The notes beneath the pieces are model-generated. The model did no database searches, had not been told where the DNA came from, and worked only from the letters and a program-made list of their open reading frames with translations. A program made the translations under genes and the position numbers. Source: Clostridia bacterium (GTDB lineage Bacteria; Bacillota; Clostridia; Oscillospirales; CAG-382). Taken from it: a DNA stretch of 35,906 nucleotides. How positions within the stretch are numbered: the stretch's first letter is position 1; each line of letters starts with the position of its first letter. Shown piece by piece: positions 1-7,485 of this stretch. The stretch lies in contig JAFQKR010000096.1 of NCBI GenBank assembly GCA_017396825.1, positions 1-35,906 of the forward strand, written 5' to 3'.

Positions 1-4
1 GTAA

Positions 5-2236
5 ATGGCAAGACCCTTTTCAAAAAGAAACAAAAAGCATCTGGTATCCCCTGAAAGGCTTGAAGCAAGGGAACGTCTTAAGGCGCTTCTTCCCGAGGGC
101 GAGAAGCCGGTGGCGATATCGGAGTACAATTTAAATTTTGAAAACGACCCCGTCTTTGGTATCCTTGCACTTACCATGGATACGGTGTATATGTATGACG
201 GAGAAAAGGGCGGCAGAAGTATGCCCGTAAAAAGCCTTACGGACATAAAGACCGTTCAGTACGTCGGTTGTATCGCCGTGGAGTACGGTGCTGAGGGGGA
301 AAGGGCGGAGCTTTGCCGAAGTAACATGACCAACGGGGAAAACCTGCGCCGTTTTGTTAAACGAGCCGCAGCCATAAACGAAAACCGCCATTTTGAGGTG
401 GGCGATGCGGAAAAGGAGATTGCCTGTCCCAAATGCGGTAAGCCTTACCGTCCGGGCAGCAGCAGGTGCGACCTTTGTGCGGATAAAAAAAGTCTGTACG
501 GCAGGCTTTTAAAGTACGTAAAGCCTTACGTTTTCCCTATAACCATAGCGATATTTTTGTATTTTGCAAACAGCGGTCTAAGGCTTTTGTCGCCATTGCT
601 TCAAAAAAAGCTAGTAGATGGCTACATTAATTCAGGCAAACCCTTTTCAGAGATAAGCGGCGGCTTTTACACTATTGTGGGGCTTATGGTGCTTACCGCT
701 TTGGCGGTGGTGGTTGCAAGGCTTATCCGAAGCGTTATAATGATAAAGGTGGGCAACAAGGTGGCGGTAAAACTGCGAAGCCTTGTGTTTGCCGCTGTCA
801 ATAAAATGTCCCTTGGGGACGTTCACCGCCGTACCGCAGGCGAGCTTATTACCCGCGTTACCTCGGATACTCAGGTGCTTAAGGACTTTTTGACTAGCCT
901 TGTGCCGGAGCTTTTTCAGTACGGTATACTGCTTATAACCACCCTTACCATATTGTTTACAATGGATGCGCGGCTGGCTTTGTTCATACTTGTTCCCGTG
1001 CCGTTGCTTTTGGTTACCTTCCGCATGGTAAGACGCTACACCCATAGGCTGTACCGTCAGCAGTGGCGGGCAAACTCGGCAGTAAACACGGTGCTTCACG
1101 ACGTGTTTTCGGGCATACGCGTGGTAAAGGTCTTCGGTATGGAGAAGGAGGAGCTCCGCCGCTTTGATAAGGCGGTTAAGAAGGAGGCGGATATCGCCTT
1201 CCGTAACGAGCTTATCTGGTGTCTTCTTATGCCAACGGTGGATTTTCTTATGCGTGTGGGTGAATACGCAGTTCTCGTTATATCCGGCACAATGGTAATA
1301 GAGGGCAGCCTTACCGTGGGTAGTGTGGGACAGCTTGTCTCCTATGCCGCCATGGTTTACGAGCCCATCCGTTGGATGTCCATGGTTCCCCGTAGGCTTA
1401 CACGTACCGCAACGTCTATGGCTAAGGTCTTTGAAATAATAGACGAGGAGCCGGAGGTTAAGGATGCGGAAAAGCCCGTGGAGAGGGAAATCCAGGGCAA
1501 CATCAGCTTTGAGGGCGCCTTCTTTGGCTACAACAGCCTTGAATACGTGCTTAAGGACATAAATATAGATATAAACAAGGGCGAGATGATAGGCATCGTC
1601 GGCAGAAGCGGCGTTGGTAAATCCACCCTTATAAACCTTGTAATGCGTCTTTACGACTTGGACGAGGGCGTTTTGAAGATAGACGGCATACCCATCGGCA
1701 ACTATTCTCAAGGCTGCTTGCGTTCCCAAATAGGCGTGGTGCTTCAGGAAAGCTTTCTGTTTAAGGGCACCATAGGCGCAAACATAGCCTACGGCACCCC
1801 CGATGCGGATGCCGACGGCATAATCCGCGCGGCAAAGTCCGGCGGAGCCCACGACTTTATTATGAACCTGCCCGACGGCTACGACTCGGTGGTAAGCGAA
1901 AAGGGGCAAAGCCTTTCCGGCGGCGAAAGACAGCGTGTGCAGATAGCCCGCGCCGTGCTTCGTAACCCCAAAATACTTATACTGGACGAGGCAACCAGCG
2001 CTCTTGACACGGAAACGGAAAAGCAGATACAGGACGCAGTGGCAAGATTCACAAAGGACCGTACAACCATAGCCATCGCTCACAGACTTTCTACACTCAG
2101 AAACGCTACACGGCTTGTGGTGCTTGAAAAGGGCAGGGTAGAGGAGATGGGCAGCCACGAGGAGCTTATGAAAAAAGGCGGCAGGTATTATAAGCTGGTT
2201 ATGGCTCAGCGCGGTATATCCAAGTTAAGCAAATGA
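5..2236 (+). CDS. ABC exporter (fused membrane and ATPase domains) with N-terminal PH-like and zinc-ribbon extension
   Basis: A type IV (MsbA/LmrA-like) half-transporter of 743 residues; family members usually have about 580-620, so about 160 residues are extra at the N terminus. Residues about 35-125 look like a small beta-rich PH-like domain, followed by a zinc ribbon with CxxC pairs at C141/C144 and C155/C158. The membrane domain spans about 165-470. The ATPase domain has Walker A GRSGVGKS near 533-540, signature LSGGE at 637-641, Walker B ending D661-E662, and an H-loop in IAHRLST. It should hydrolyse ATP as a dimer to export a substrate that the sequence does not identify. An in-frame TAA at 2-4 directly precedes the ATG, so no upstream start is possible; its ribosome site lies outside the window. 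gpsA follows after 25 bases and is probably co-transcribed. Family is certain, substrate unknown. Confidence 0.9.
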   Translation: MARPFSKRNKKHLVSPERLEARERLKALLPEGEKPVAISEYNLNFENDPVFGILALTMDTVYMYDGEKGGRSMPVKSLTDIKTVQYVGCIAVEYGAEGERAELCRSNMTNGENLRRFVKRAAAINENRHFEVGDAEKEIACPKCGKPYRPGSSRCDLCADKKSLYGRLLKYVKPYVFPITIAIFLYFANSGLRLLSPLLQKKLVDGYINSGKPFSEISGGFYTIVGLMVLTALAVVVARLIRSVIMIKVGNKVAVKLRSLVFAAVNKMSLGDVHRRTAGELITRVTSDTQVLKDFLTSLVPELFQYGILLITTLTILFTMDARLALFILVPVPLLLVTFRMVRRYTHRLYRQQWRANSAVNTVLHDVFSGIRVVKVFGMEKEELRRFDKAVKKEADIAFRNELIWCLLMPTVDFLMRVGEYAVLVISGTMVIEGSLTVGSVGQLVSYAAMVYEPIRWMSMVPRRLTRTATSMAKVFEIIDEEPEVKDAEKPVEREIQGNISFEGAFFGYNSLEYVLKDINIDINKGEMIGIVGRSGVGKSTLINLVMRLYDLDEGVLKIDGIPIGNYSQGCLRSQIGVVLQESFLFKGTIGANIAYGTPDADADGIIRAAKSGGAHDFIMNLPDGYDSVVSEKGQSLSGGERQRVQIARAVLRNPKILILDEATSALDTETEKQIQDAVARFTKDRTTIAIAHRLSTLRNATRLVVLEKGRVEEMGSHEELMKKGGRYYKLVMAQRGISKLSK

Positions 2237-2261
2237 CATCCGAAAGGACGGTTATACATTT

Positions 2262-3218
2262 ATGAAGATTACAGTAATAGGCTGTGGCAGATGGGGCTCA
2301 TTTATCGCCTACTATCTTGACCGTATCGGCAACGAGGTTAAAATAGGCGCAAGGCCCGATGACAGCGCGGCATTACAGTTTGCCGAGGAAAGATGTAACG
2401 GCACCATCACCATGCCGGACAGGGTTGAGTTTGTTTTTGACCTTAAGGCGGCTATAAAGGATGCGGAGATAGTTGTGTTCTCCGTCCCCTCCCAAAACCT
2501 TCGCGGTCTTCTTGGTGAGATAAAGGAGGAAATGCAGGGGAAGGGTATCATCCTTTGCATGAAGGGGCTGGAAATAGAAACGGGAAAAAGGCTTACAGAG
2601 GTGGTCTCTGACGTACTGCCCGATAACAGATGCGCCGTTTGGGTTGGCCCCGGCCACCCGCAGGAGTTTGCCGACGGCAAGCCTAACTGCATGGTAATAG
2701 ACAGCGCCGACTCCGAATACAGAAAACTGCTTGTTGACAGTTTTACCGGTGACCTTATCCGTTTTTACTACGGTGACGACCTTGTGGGCAACGAGGTTGG
2801 TGCGGCAACGAAGAACGTTATAGGTATTGCCGCAGGGCTTCTTGACGGCTTGGGACTGCCCTCGCTTAAGGGCGCTCTCATGGCGAGAGGCACCAGAGAG
2901 ATAGCAAGGCTTATCGAGGCTATGGGGGGCAAGGCCCTTTCTGCCTACGGTCTTTGCCATCTTGGGGACTATGAGGCAACTGTTTTCTCTAAGTTCAGCC
3001 ATAACCGCCACTTTGGAGAAGCGTTTGCAAGGGGCGAAAGCTACACCCTGCTTGCAGAGGGTGCATACACCGTAAAGGCGCTGATGAACTTAAAGGCAGA
3101 GCTTGGCGTAGAGCTTCCTATATGTACGGCAGTTTACGATATAGTACACGGCGGCGCAGACCCCAAGGAGACCTTGGACGGGCTGTTTGCGCGCACCATT
3201 AAGACCGAGTTTGAATAA
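2262..3218 (+). CDS. gpsA: Glycerol-3-phosphate dehydrogenase [NAD(P)+], divergent GpsA
   Basis: Reduces dihydroxyacetone phosphate to sn-glycerol 3-phosphate, the backbone for membrane phospholipids; cytosolic. The 318 residues match the usual length. The Rossmann motif GCGRWG lies at residues 7-12, the catalytic lysine is K184 in ATKNVIGIAAG, and the C-terminal SHNRHFG and AEGAYT segments match the NAD-binding and substrate-binding region. Two normally conserved segments are altered: the usual SGPSFA/ISGPTFA loop reads GPGHPQEF, and GLGDL reads HLGDY. This marks a divergent subgroup rather than loss of function, because lysine, aspartate and arginine positions are kept. AAAGGA upstream of the ATG is the likely ribosome site, at somewhat long spacing. 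It sits between the ABC exporter and glyS with gaps of about 25 bases on each side, suggesting one transcript. Confidence 0.92.
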   Translation: MKITVIGCGRWGSFIAYYLDRIGNEVKIGARPDDSAALQFAEERCNGTITMPDRVEFVFDLKAAIKDAEIVVFSVPSQNLRGLLGEIKEEMQGKGIILCMKGLEIETGKRLTEVVSDVLPDNRCAVWVGPGHPQEFADGKPNCMVIDSADSEYRKLLVDSFTGDLIRFYYGDDLVGNEVGAATKNVIGIAAGLLDGLGLPSLKGALMARGTREIARLIEAMGGKALSAYGLCHLGDYEATVFSKFSHNRHFGEAFARGESYTLLAEGAYTVKALMNLKAELGVELPICTAVYDIVHGGADPKETLDGLFARTIKTEFE

Positions 3219-3243
3219 ATAATATATAAAGAGGTAAAGGAAC

Positions 3244-4644
3244 ATGAAAAACACCGAAAAAACAATGGAAAAAATCGTTGCCCATTGCAAAAACCGCGGT
3301 TTTGTATACAGCGGCAGTGAGATCTACGGCGGTCTTGCAAACGCATGGGACTTCGGCCCTCTCGGCGTAGAGATGAAGAACAATCTTAAAAGGGCTTGGT
3401 GGCAGAAGTTCGTTCAGGAAAGACCCGAGAACGTAGGTCTTGACAGTGCTATCCTTATGAACCCCAAGGTTTGGGTTGCTTCCGGCCACGTTGGCGGCTT
3501 CTCCGACCCTCTTATGGACTGCCGTGGCTGTAAGATGAGACACCGCGCAGACAAGCTTATTGAGGAATACGTAGCAGAGACCGGCGAGGACGTAAATCCC
3601 GGCGCTATGAGCTTTGACGATATGGCGGCATTTATCAAGGAAAAGGGTATCACCTGCCCTCATTGCGGTAAGGCAGACTTTACCGATATAAAGAAGTTTA
3701 ACCTTATGTTTAAGACCTTCCAGGGCGTTACCGAGGACAGTGCGGCAGAGATATATCTCCGTCCCGAAACTGCACAGGGTATTTTCGTAAACTTCAAGAA
3801 CATTCAGCGCACCACCAGAAAGAAGCTTCCCTTCGGCGTTTGTCAGGTAGGTAAGTCCTTCCGTAACGAGATCACTCCCGGTAACTTCATCTTCCGTATC
3901 CGTGAGTTTGAGCAGATGGAGATGGAATTCTTCTGCAAGCCCGGCACCGACCTTGAGTGGTTTGCTTTCTGGAAGGATTATTGCGCTAACTTCCTTTACA
4001 GCCTCGGCATGGATAAGGACAACCTTAAGCTTCGTGACCACGATCCTGAGGAGCTTTGCTTCTACTCCAAGGCTACTACCGACTTTGAGTATCTCTTCCC
4101 CTTCGGCTGGGGCGACCTTTGGGGCATTGCAGACCGTACCGACTACGACCTTAAGCAGCACACTGAGCACAGCGGTGAAAGTCTTGAATACTTTGACCCT
4201 GAAACAAACGAAAAGTATATTCCTTACGTTATCGAGCCTTCCCTCGGTGCAGACCGCGTAATGCTTGCTTTCCTTGTTGAGTCCTACGACGAGGAGGATA
4301 TCGGCACTCCCGAAAAGCCCGATGTAAGAACCGTTATGCACCTGCATCCTGCTATAGCGCCCTTTAAGGCTGCTGTTCTTCCTCTCTCCAAGAAGCTTTC
4401 CGATAAAGCGGCAGAGATATATAATGACCTTGCTAAGAGTTTCCCCGTTGATTTTGACGACACAGGCTCTATCGGCAAGCGTTACAGAAGAGAAGACGAG
4501 ATCGGCACTCCCTTCTGCATCACCTACGACTTTGAGTCTGAGGAGGACGGCTGCGTAACCGTGCGTGACCGTGACACTATGCAGCAGGTAAGAATGCCTA
4601 TAGGCGAGCTTAAGGCTTATATTGAAGCGGCTCTTGTATTCTAA
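3244..4644 (+). CDS. glyS: Glycyl-tRNA synthetase, alpha2 (single-chain) type
   Basis: Charges tRNA-Gly with glycine using ATP in the cytosol. The 466-residue single chain is the homodimeric form, not the GlyQ/GlyS tetramer. It shows the typical N-terminal WDFGPLG segment, cysteine pairs (CRGCKMRH and CPHCGK) in the insertion region, class II motif 2 around the [21 protein letters not shown] region, [10 protein letters not shown] in the active site, and a C-terminal anticodon-binding domain with the [14 protein letters not shown] signature. Start at the ATG with AAAGG five or so bases upstream. It follows gpsA after 25 bases with no T-box-like leader between them, so any tRNA-responsive control would lie upstream of the window. 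A strong terminator follows at 4667. Codon choice is noticeably more biased (C- and G-ending, AAG) than its neighbours, as expected for a highly expressed gene. Confidence 0.97.
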   Translation: MKNTEKTMEKIVAHCKNRGFVYSGSEIYGGLANAWDFGPLGVEMKNNLKRAWWQKFVQERPENVGLDSAILMNPKVWVASGHVGGFSDPLMDCRGCKMRHRADKLIEEYVAETGEDVNPGAMSFDDMAAFIKEKGITCPHCGKADFTDIKKFNLMFKTFQGVTEDSAAEIYLRPETAQGIFVNFKNIQRTTRKKLPFGVCQVGKSFRNEITPGNFIFRIREFEQMEMEFFCKPGTDLEWFAFWKDYCANFLYSLGMDKDNLKLRDHDPEELCFYSKATTDFEYLFPFGWGDLWGIADRTDYDLKQHTEHSGESLEYFDPETNEKYIPYVIEPSLGADRVMLAFLVESYDEEDIGTPEKPDVRTVMHLHPAIAPFKAAVLPLSKKLSDKAAEIYNDLAKSFPVDFDDTGSIGKRYRREDEIGTPFCITYDFESEEDGCVTVRDRDTMQQVRMPIGELKAYIEAALVF

Positions 4645-4666
4645 AACCGCATATTAAAGACAAATG

Positions 4667-4700
4667 GGGCTGTAAAAACGAAGGTTTTTACAGCCCTTTT
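4667..4700 (+). terminator. Intrinsic terminator after glyS
   Basis: A perfect 13-bp stem (left arm 4667-4679, loop GAAG, right arm 4684-4696) followed by TTTT. It closes the exporter-gpsA-glyS unit and lies between two converging genes. Its T-tract is on the + side only, so it works best for glyS. Confidence 0.9.
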
Positions 4701-4726
4701 GTGATAGAAAAAATGACTCGTTTCTC

Positions 4727-5818
4727 TTACTCTGAATCTTTTGCTCCCGATATCTTGCCGTACAAATTCTTTCCTGTCAGTACCAAAAAGGGTAATATAA
4801 GCATCCCCACCACACCGAAAAACCTAAGGCCGGCGAACATGGCAACCATGGTTGCAAGGGGGTGAAGCCCTATATAACCGCCAACTATCCTCGGCTCTAT
4901 TATTTGCCTTATTACCGTTATCACCACGTAGGCTATCAGAAGCCCTACCCCAAGGTACATGTTGCGTGTAACAAAAAGGCAAAAAAGCGCCCATGGAATA
5001 AGAACCGTTCCCGTGCCTAAAACGGGCAGAATATCTATAAGGGATACCGCCGCAGCTAAAAGCAGCGCGTAGTCAACCCGAAGCACTGTAAATGCAACCA
5101 ACAGTTCGGTAAAGGTGATAAGGATAATCAGCCCGTAGGCCTTAAGGTATTTACCTATGGCACCAAAGGTCTCCGTCCTTGCCGTGCGTAGATGCTTTCC
5201 TACTTTATCGGGCAGGATTTTATAAAAGACGCCGCTTATCTTTGCTCTGTCCACGGTCAGATAGTAGCAGGAAACCACCGTTATAATAAACACAAGGGTA
5301 AAATCCAAAACCCCCGTAAACAGCCCCATAAGCATGGAGACAGCGCTTGATATATCCGGCAGCCCTCCGGTTATAAAGCCCTCAACCCTCTCTCCTATCC
5401 GTTGCCATATTATTTCTGTGTCCTCAACAAAGGGAAGAGAACGAAGGAAACCGTCAAGCCGGTCCTTAAGCGGGGACAGATCCTCGGCGGTAAGCGAGGA
5501 CAGTCTTTCGCTGAGGTGACCTATCTCCTCAGCCGCCCTGTCTACCAGCAGATAGAAAAGAGCAAATACCGCAGCCACCGACCCGATAACGGTAAATAAC
5601 GCCGACAATGTCTTGGGGAACCCAAGGCGTTTGTTTAGGAAAACGGTTACAGGGTGCAAAACCAGCGCAAGGGCGTAGGCGATGAAAAACGGGTACAAAA
5701 CGGGCAAAAGATAGCGAAAGAACAAAAGAGCGCCAAGCACAACAGCGGAAATAATAATACCGTAATAAGCCACGTTGATAATAAAGCTTCTTTTTTCCTC
5801 GGCAGAGGGCTTTTGCAT
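4727..5818 (-). CDS. AI-2E/YtvI-family polytopic membrane protein
   Basis: A 363-residue integral membrane protein of the AI-2E transporter (TqsA/PerM/YtvI) family. Hydrophobic segments occur at about 15-35, 38-58 and 66-90, then a soluble linker of about 65 residues, then five or so further segments towards the C terminus, the standard family layout. The central CYYLTVDRAKI stretch and the IIEPRIVGGYIGLHPL signature resemble the clostridial YtvI branch, which is annotated as a sporulation membrane protein; that role is an inference. Family members include exporters and Na+/H+ or Li+/H+ antiporters, so the substrate is open. ATG start with AAAGGAG seven or so bases upstream. Monocistronic; divergent from the tRNA-Glu gene and convergent with glyS. 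Confidence 0.85.
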   Translation of the reverse strand: MQKPSAEEKRSFIINVAYYGIIISAVVLGALLFFRYLLPVLYPFFIAYALALVLHPVTVFLNKRLGFPKTLSALFTVIGSVAAVFALFYLLVDRAAEEIGHLSERLSSLTAEDLSPLKDRLDGFLRSLPFVEDTEIIWQRIGERVEGFITGGLPDISSAVSMLMGLFTGVLDFTLVFIITVVSCYYLTVDRAKISGVFYKILPDKVGKHLRTARTETFGAIGKYLKAYGLIILITFTELLVAFTVLRVDYALLLAAAVSLIDILPVLGTGTVLIPWALFCLFVTRNMYLGVGLLIAYVVITVIRQIIEPRIVGGYIGLHPLATMVAMFAGLRFFGVVGMLILPFLVLTGKNLYGKISGAKDSE

Positions 5819-5839
5819 ACAAAAAACTCCTTTACTAAC

Positions 5840-5868
5840 AGTATTTTTTGTCTTTTGGGGCTTGACAA
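5840..5868 (-). promoter_or_regulatory. Candidate promoter of the YtvI-like gene
   Basis: On the minus strand TTGTCA (5863-5868) is followed after 17 bases by AATACT (5840-5845). The -35 box overlaps the tRNA promoter's -35 box on the other strand, because TTGACAA and TTGTCAA are reverse complements. The -10 box is imperfect (four of six bases). Confidence 0.5.
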
Positions 5869-5890
5869 AGCGCAGGCTTTGTGCTATTAT
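5862..5890 (+). promoter_or_regulatory. Promoter of tRNA-Glu
   Basis: TTGACA at 5862-5867, 17-base spacer, TATTAT at 5885-5890, ending ten bases before the tRNA 5' end. This is a strong sigma-A type promoter in the right place. Confidence 0.85.
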
Positions 5891-5899
5891 CTAAAGCAC

Positions 5900-5974
5900 G
5901 GCCTGTTAGTCAAGTGGTCAAGACGTCGCCCTCTCACGGCGAAGGCAGGGGTTCGACTCCCCTACGGGTCACCA
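5900..5974 (+). tRNA. tRNA-Glu (anticodon CUC)
   Basis: A 75-base gene with encoded CCA (5972-5974). The acceptor stem pairs 5900-5906 with 5964-5970 (two G-U pairs), the anticodon stem TCGCC/GGCGA encloses the seven-base loop CTCTCAC with anticodon CTC, and the T arm contains GGTTCGACTCC. It reads GAG codons only, so a UUC isoacceptor must be encoded elsewhere. It is a single tRNA with its own promoter and terminator. Confidence 0.96.
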
Positions 5975-6012
5975 AAAGCCCTAAAGGTATTTTGCCTTTG
6001 GGGCTTTCTTCA
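5975..6012 (+). terminator. Intrinsic terminator after tRNA-Glu
   Basis: A 13-bp stem begins immediately after the CCA (5975-5987 with 5995-6007, one T-G pair), followed by a pyrimidine-rich CTTCATTTTTATT tail. Confidence 0.88.
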
Positions 6013-6079
6013 TTTTTATTCAGTGATTCCTTTTTTTATTATTGACCTGAAAACCAATCCTGATACAAAGGGCTAACGG

Positions 6080-6108
6080 TTGACATCATTCTCCTTAAAT
6101 GGTATAAT
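6080..6108 (+). promoter_or_regulatory. Consensus promoter of the tandem lipoprotein genes
   Basis: TTGACA at 6080-6085 and TATAAT at 6103-6108 with a 17-base spacer: a full consensus sigma-A promoter. It decides the start of the next gene, because any start codon upstream of about 6115 would not be transcribed. Confidence 0.9.
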
Positions 6109-6136
6109 GCTTATACAAATCCTTGGGAGGAAAAGC

Positions 6137-6472
6137 ATGAAAAGAATTATATCCGCTTTGTTGGTTTTAGTATTTGCCCTATGCACCCTTACCGCCTGCG
6201 GCGGCGAGAGCATCGTTGGCGTTTGGGAGGGCGAGGAGGACGGTCATAGGGGCGTTCTTACCTTTAACAAGGACGGTACGGGCAGCGTAGCCATAGACGG
6301 CGTAAGCGTTGACACTAAATGGACTGTTGCCGAAGAAAAATACCTTACCGTTACTACTGAACTTTCGGGTACCGCCCATAAGTTTTTTGACGGGGCAGAG
6401 TTTTCCGTAGAGGATGGAAAACTTACCGTCAAGTCAAACGGCACTGCCGCAGTGTTTACAAGAAAGAAATAA
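6137..6472 (+). CDS. Small lipoprotein with a lipocalin-like/DUF5640-like fold (copy 1)
   Basis: A 111-residue secreted lipoprotein. The signal peptide MKRIISALL... ends in a lipobox LTAC with lipidation at C21, so the mature protein should sit on the outer face of the membrane. The mature part (IVGVWEGEEDG..., FNKDGTG, KWTVAEEKYLTV) resembles the short beta-barrel lipoproteins of Clostridia in which an IVGxW motif is followed by a DGTG turn. Function is unknown. The ATG at 6137 was chosen because GGGAGG lies seven or so bases upstream and because the longer in-frame reading would start inside the -35 box. It is followed after 13 bases by a paralogue, and both share the promoter at 6080. Confidence 0.82.
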   Translation: MKRIISALLVLVFALCTLTACGGESIVGVWEGEEDGHRGVLTFNKDGTGSVAIDGVSVDTKWTVAEEKYLTVTTELSGTAHKFFDGAEFSVEDGKLTVKSNGTAAVFTRKK

Positions 6473-6485
6473 GGAGGGGCTTGGT

Positions 6486-6818
6486 GTGAGAAGATTTACT
6501 GCTTGTATACTCGTTATATGTGCCTTTAGTCTTTTGCTGGTCTCCTGCGGGGCAGACCCCATAGTGGGTACCTGGACGGGCATGTGGGACGGCTCTGATA
6601 TAGAGATAACCTTTGAGGAGGACGGCGTTTGCGGATACAAGATGGACGGCCGCAGTTATCTTGGAAAATGGGAGAAAAAGGACGGATGCCTTACCGTTAC
6701 CATTGACGAGGTGGGTGAAACACGCATCTTTGTGGAAGGCGCCCCCTGCGAGGTAAAGGGAGACACCCTTACCGTTACCGTAAGGTCCAAGACCGTAAAG
6801 CTTACAAAACAACAGTAA
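6486..6818 (+). CDS. Small lipoprotein with a lipocalin-like/DUF5640-like fold (copy 2)
   Basis: A 110-residue paralogue of the preceding gene. The start is GTG at 6486, with AAGGAGG seven bases upstream; this places the signal peptide (VRRFTACILV...) at the N terminus and the lipobox LVSC at C21. The mature part follows the same plan: PIVGTWTG, a TFEEDGV turn, GKWEKKDGCLTV, ending in strand-forming TVTVRSKTVKLT. Conservation between the two copies is mainly in the IVGxW, DG turn and CLTV/YLTV positions, so the duplication is not recent. The role is unknown; probably an envelope protein. It ends just before a strong terminator. Confidence 0.8.
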   Translation: MRRFTACILVICAFSLLLVSCGADPIVGTWTGMWDGSDIEITFEEDGVCGYKMDGRSYLGKWEKKDGCLTVTIDEVGETRIFVEGAPCEVKGDTLTVTVRSKTVKLTKQQ

Positions 6819-6824
6819 CAAAAG

Positions 6825-6866
6825 TTCAGCGGGGTATTTTTGCGCCCCGCTGAAATTATTTTTATA
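6825..6866 (+). terminator. Intrinsic terminator after the lipoprotein pair
   Basis: A ten-bp perfect stem TTCAGCGGGG/CCCCGCTGAA (6825-6834 with 6845-6854), ten-base loop, then ATTATTTTTATATTTTTT. It separates the lipoprotein pair from the sigma-factor operon. Confidence 0.9.
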
Positions 6867-6871
6867 TTTTT

Positions 6872-6899
6872 TGTAACCTTTTCCTTTTGCTTGCGACAT
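6872..6899 (+). promoter_or_regulatory. Candidate ECF-type promoter of the sigma-factor operon
   Basis: TGTAACC at 6872-6878 and CGACAT at 6894-6899, with 16 bases between TGTAAC and CGAC. This resembles the -35 (xGxAAC) and -10 (CGTC-like) boxes recognised by ECF sigma factors, and no sigma-A promoter is obvious here. It would make the operon self-activating. The call rests on pattern alone. Confidence 0.5.
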
Positions 6900-6933
6900 A
6901 TATAGTAGAAGCCTGAAAAACAGGAGGCTTACC

Positions 6934-7485
6934 ATGGAAGACTATCAAATAGTAGACCTTTACTGGGCGCGTTCCGAAAGCGCCATCGAACAAACGAAAA
7001 CCAAGTACGGCAGAACCCTTACGGGCATCTCCTTTTCCCTTGTGTCAAGCCGCGAGGACGCGGAGGAATGCGTTAACGACACCTACCTTGCCGCATGGAA
7101 CAGTATGCCGACGGAGAGGCCAACCTACCTTGGCGCCTTTCTTGCCAAGATAGTGCGCCGTCTTTCCGTAAGCCGTTACCGCCTTGCTCACGCCGAAAAA
7201 AGAGGCGGGGCTGAGGGGCCGGTGGCAGAACTTACGGACTGTATCCCCTCAAGCATGGACGTGGAAAAGCAGTTTGAAAACGGCATGCTTACCGCCGCCC
7301 TTAACCGCTTTATAGAGGGGCTGGATAAGGAAAAGCGCTATATGTTTCTAAGGCGTTATTTCTATTCCGACTCGGTAAGCGATATAGCGGCAAGCCTTGG
7401 GGCGGGGGAAGGAAGGGTAAAGACCACCCTTCACCGCATACGTCTGTCTCTGCACGATTTTCTTGAAAAGGAGGGGCTTATATGA
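6934..7485 (+). CDS. ECF-type RNA polymerase sigma factor
   Basis: A 183-residue sigma-70 family protein with only regions 2 and 4, as in ECF sigma factors. Region 2 spans about 20-90, with REDAEECVNDTYLAAWN as the core-binding helix pair; region 4 spans about 125-178, with a SVSDIAASLGAGEGRVKTTLHRIR helix-turn-helix split here by its short turn. It should direct RNA polymerase to a small envelope-related regulon when released from an inhibitor. The ATG has CAGGAGG seven bases upstream. The stop overlaps the start of the next gene (ATGA), the classical arrangement for a sigma/anti-sigma pair. The candidate ECF promoter at 6872 suggests autoregulation. The ECF subgroup cannot be fixed without a profile search. 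Confidence 0.88.
   Translation: MEDYQIVDLYWARSESAIEQTKTKYGRTLTGISFSLVSSREDAEECVNDTYLAAWNSMPTERPTYLGAFLAKIVRRLSVSRYRLAHAEKRGGAEGPVAELTDCIPSSMDVEKQFENGMLTAALNRFIEGLDKEKRYMFLRRYFYSDSVSDIAASLGAGEGRVKTTLHRIRLSLHDFLEKEGLI

Noticed and set aside
647..2158. 503-codon open frame on the minus strand inside the ABC exporter
   Set aside because: Exactly antisense to a clearly identified gene, no recognisable family, His/Cys/Tyr-rich composition typical of reversed coding, and no ribosome site.
3219..3243. T-box leader before glyS
   Set aside because: Only 25 bases separate gpsA and glyS and they hold just a ribosome site.
3199..4347. 382-codon minus-strand frame over glyS
   Set aside because: Antisense shadow of a highly codon-biased synthetase gene; no motif, and it would run through the glyS start.
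6080..6136. Longer N terminus for the first lipoprotein
   Set aside because: The start would be a TTG inside the -35 box, upstream of transcription; GGGAGG before 6137 and the signal peptide fix the start there.
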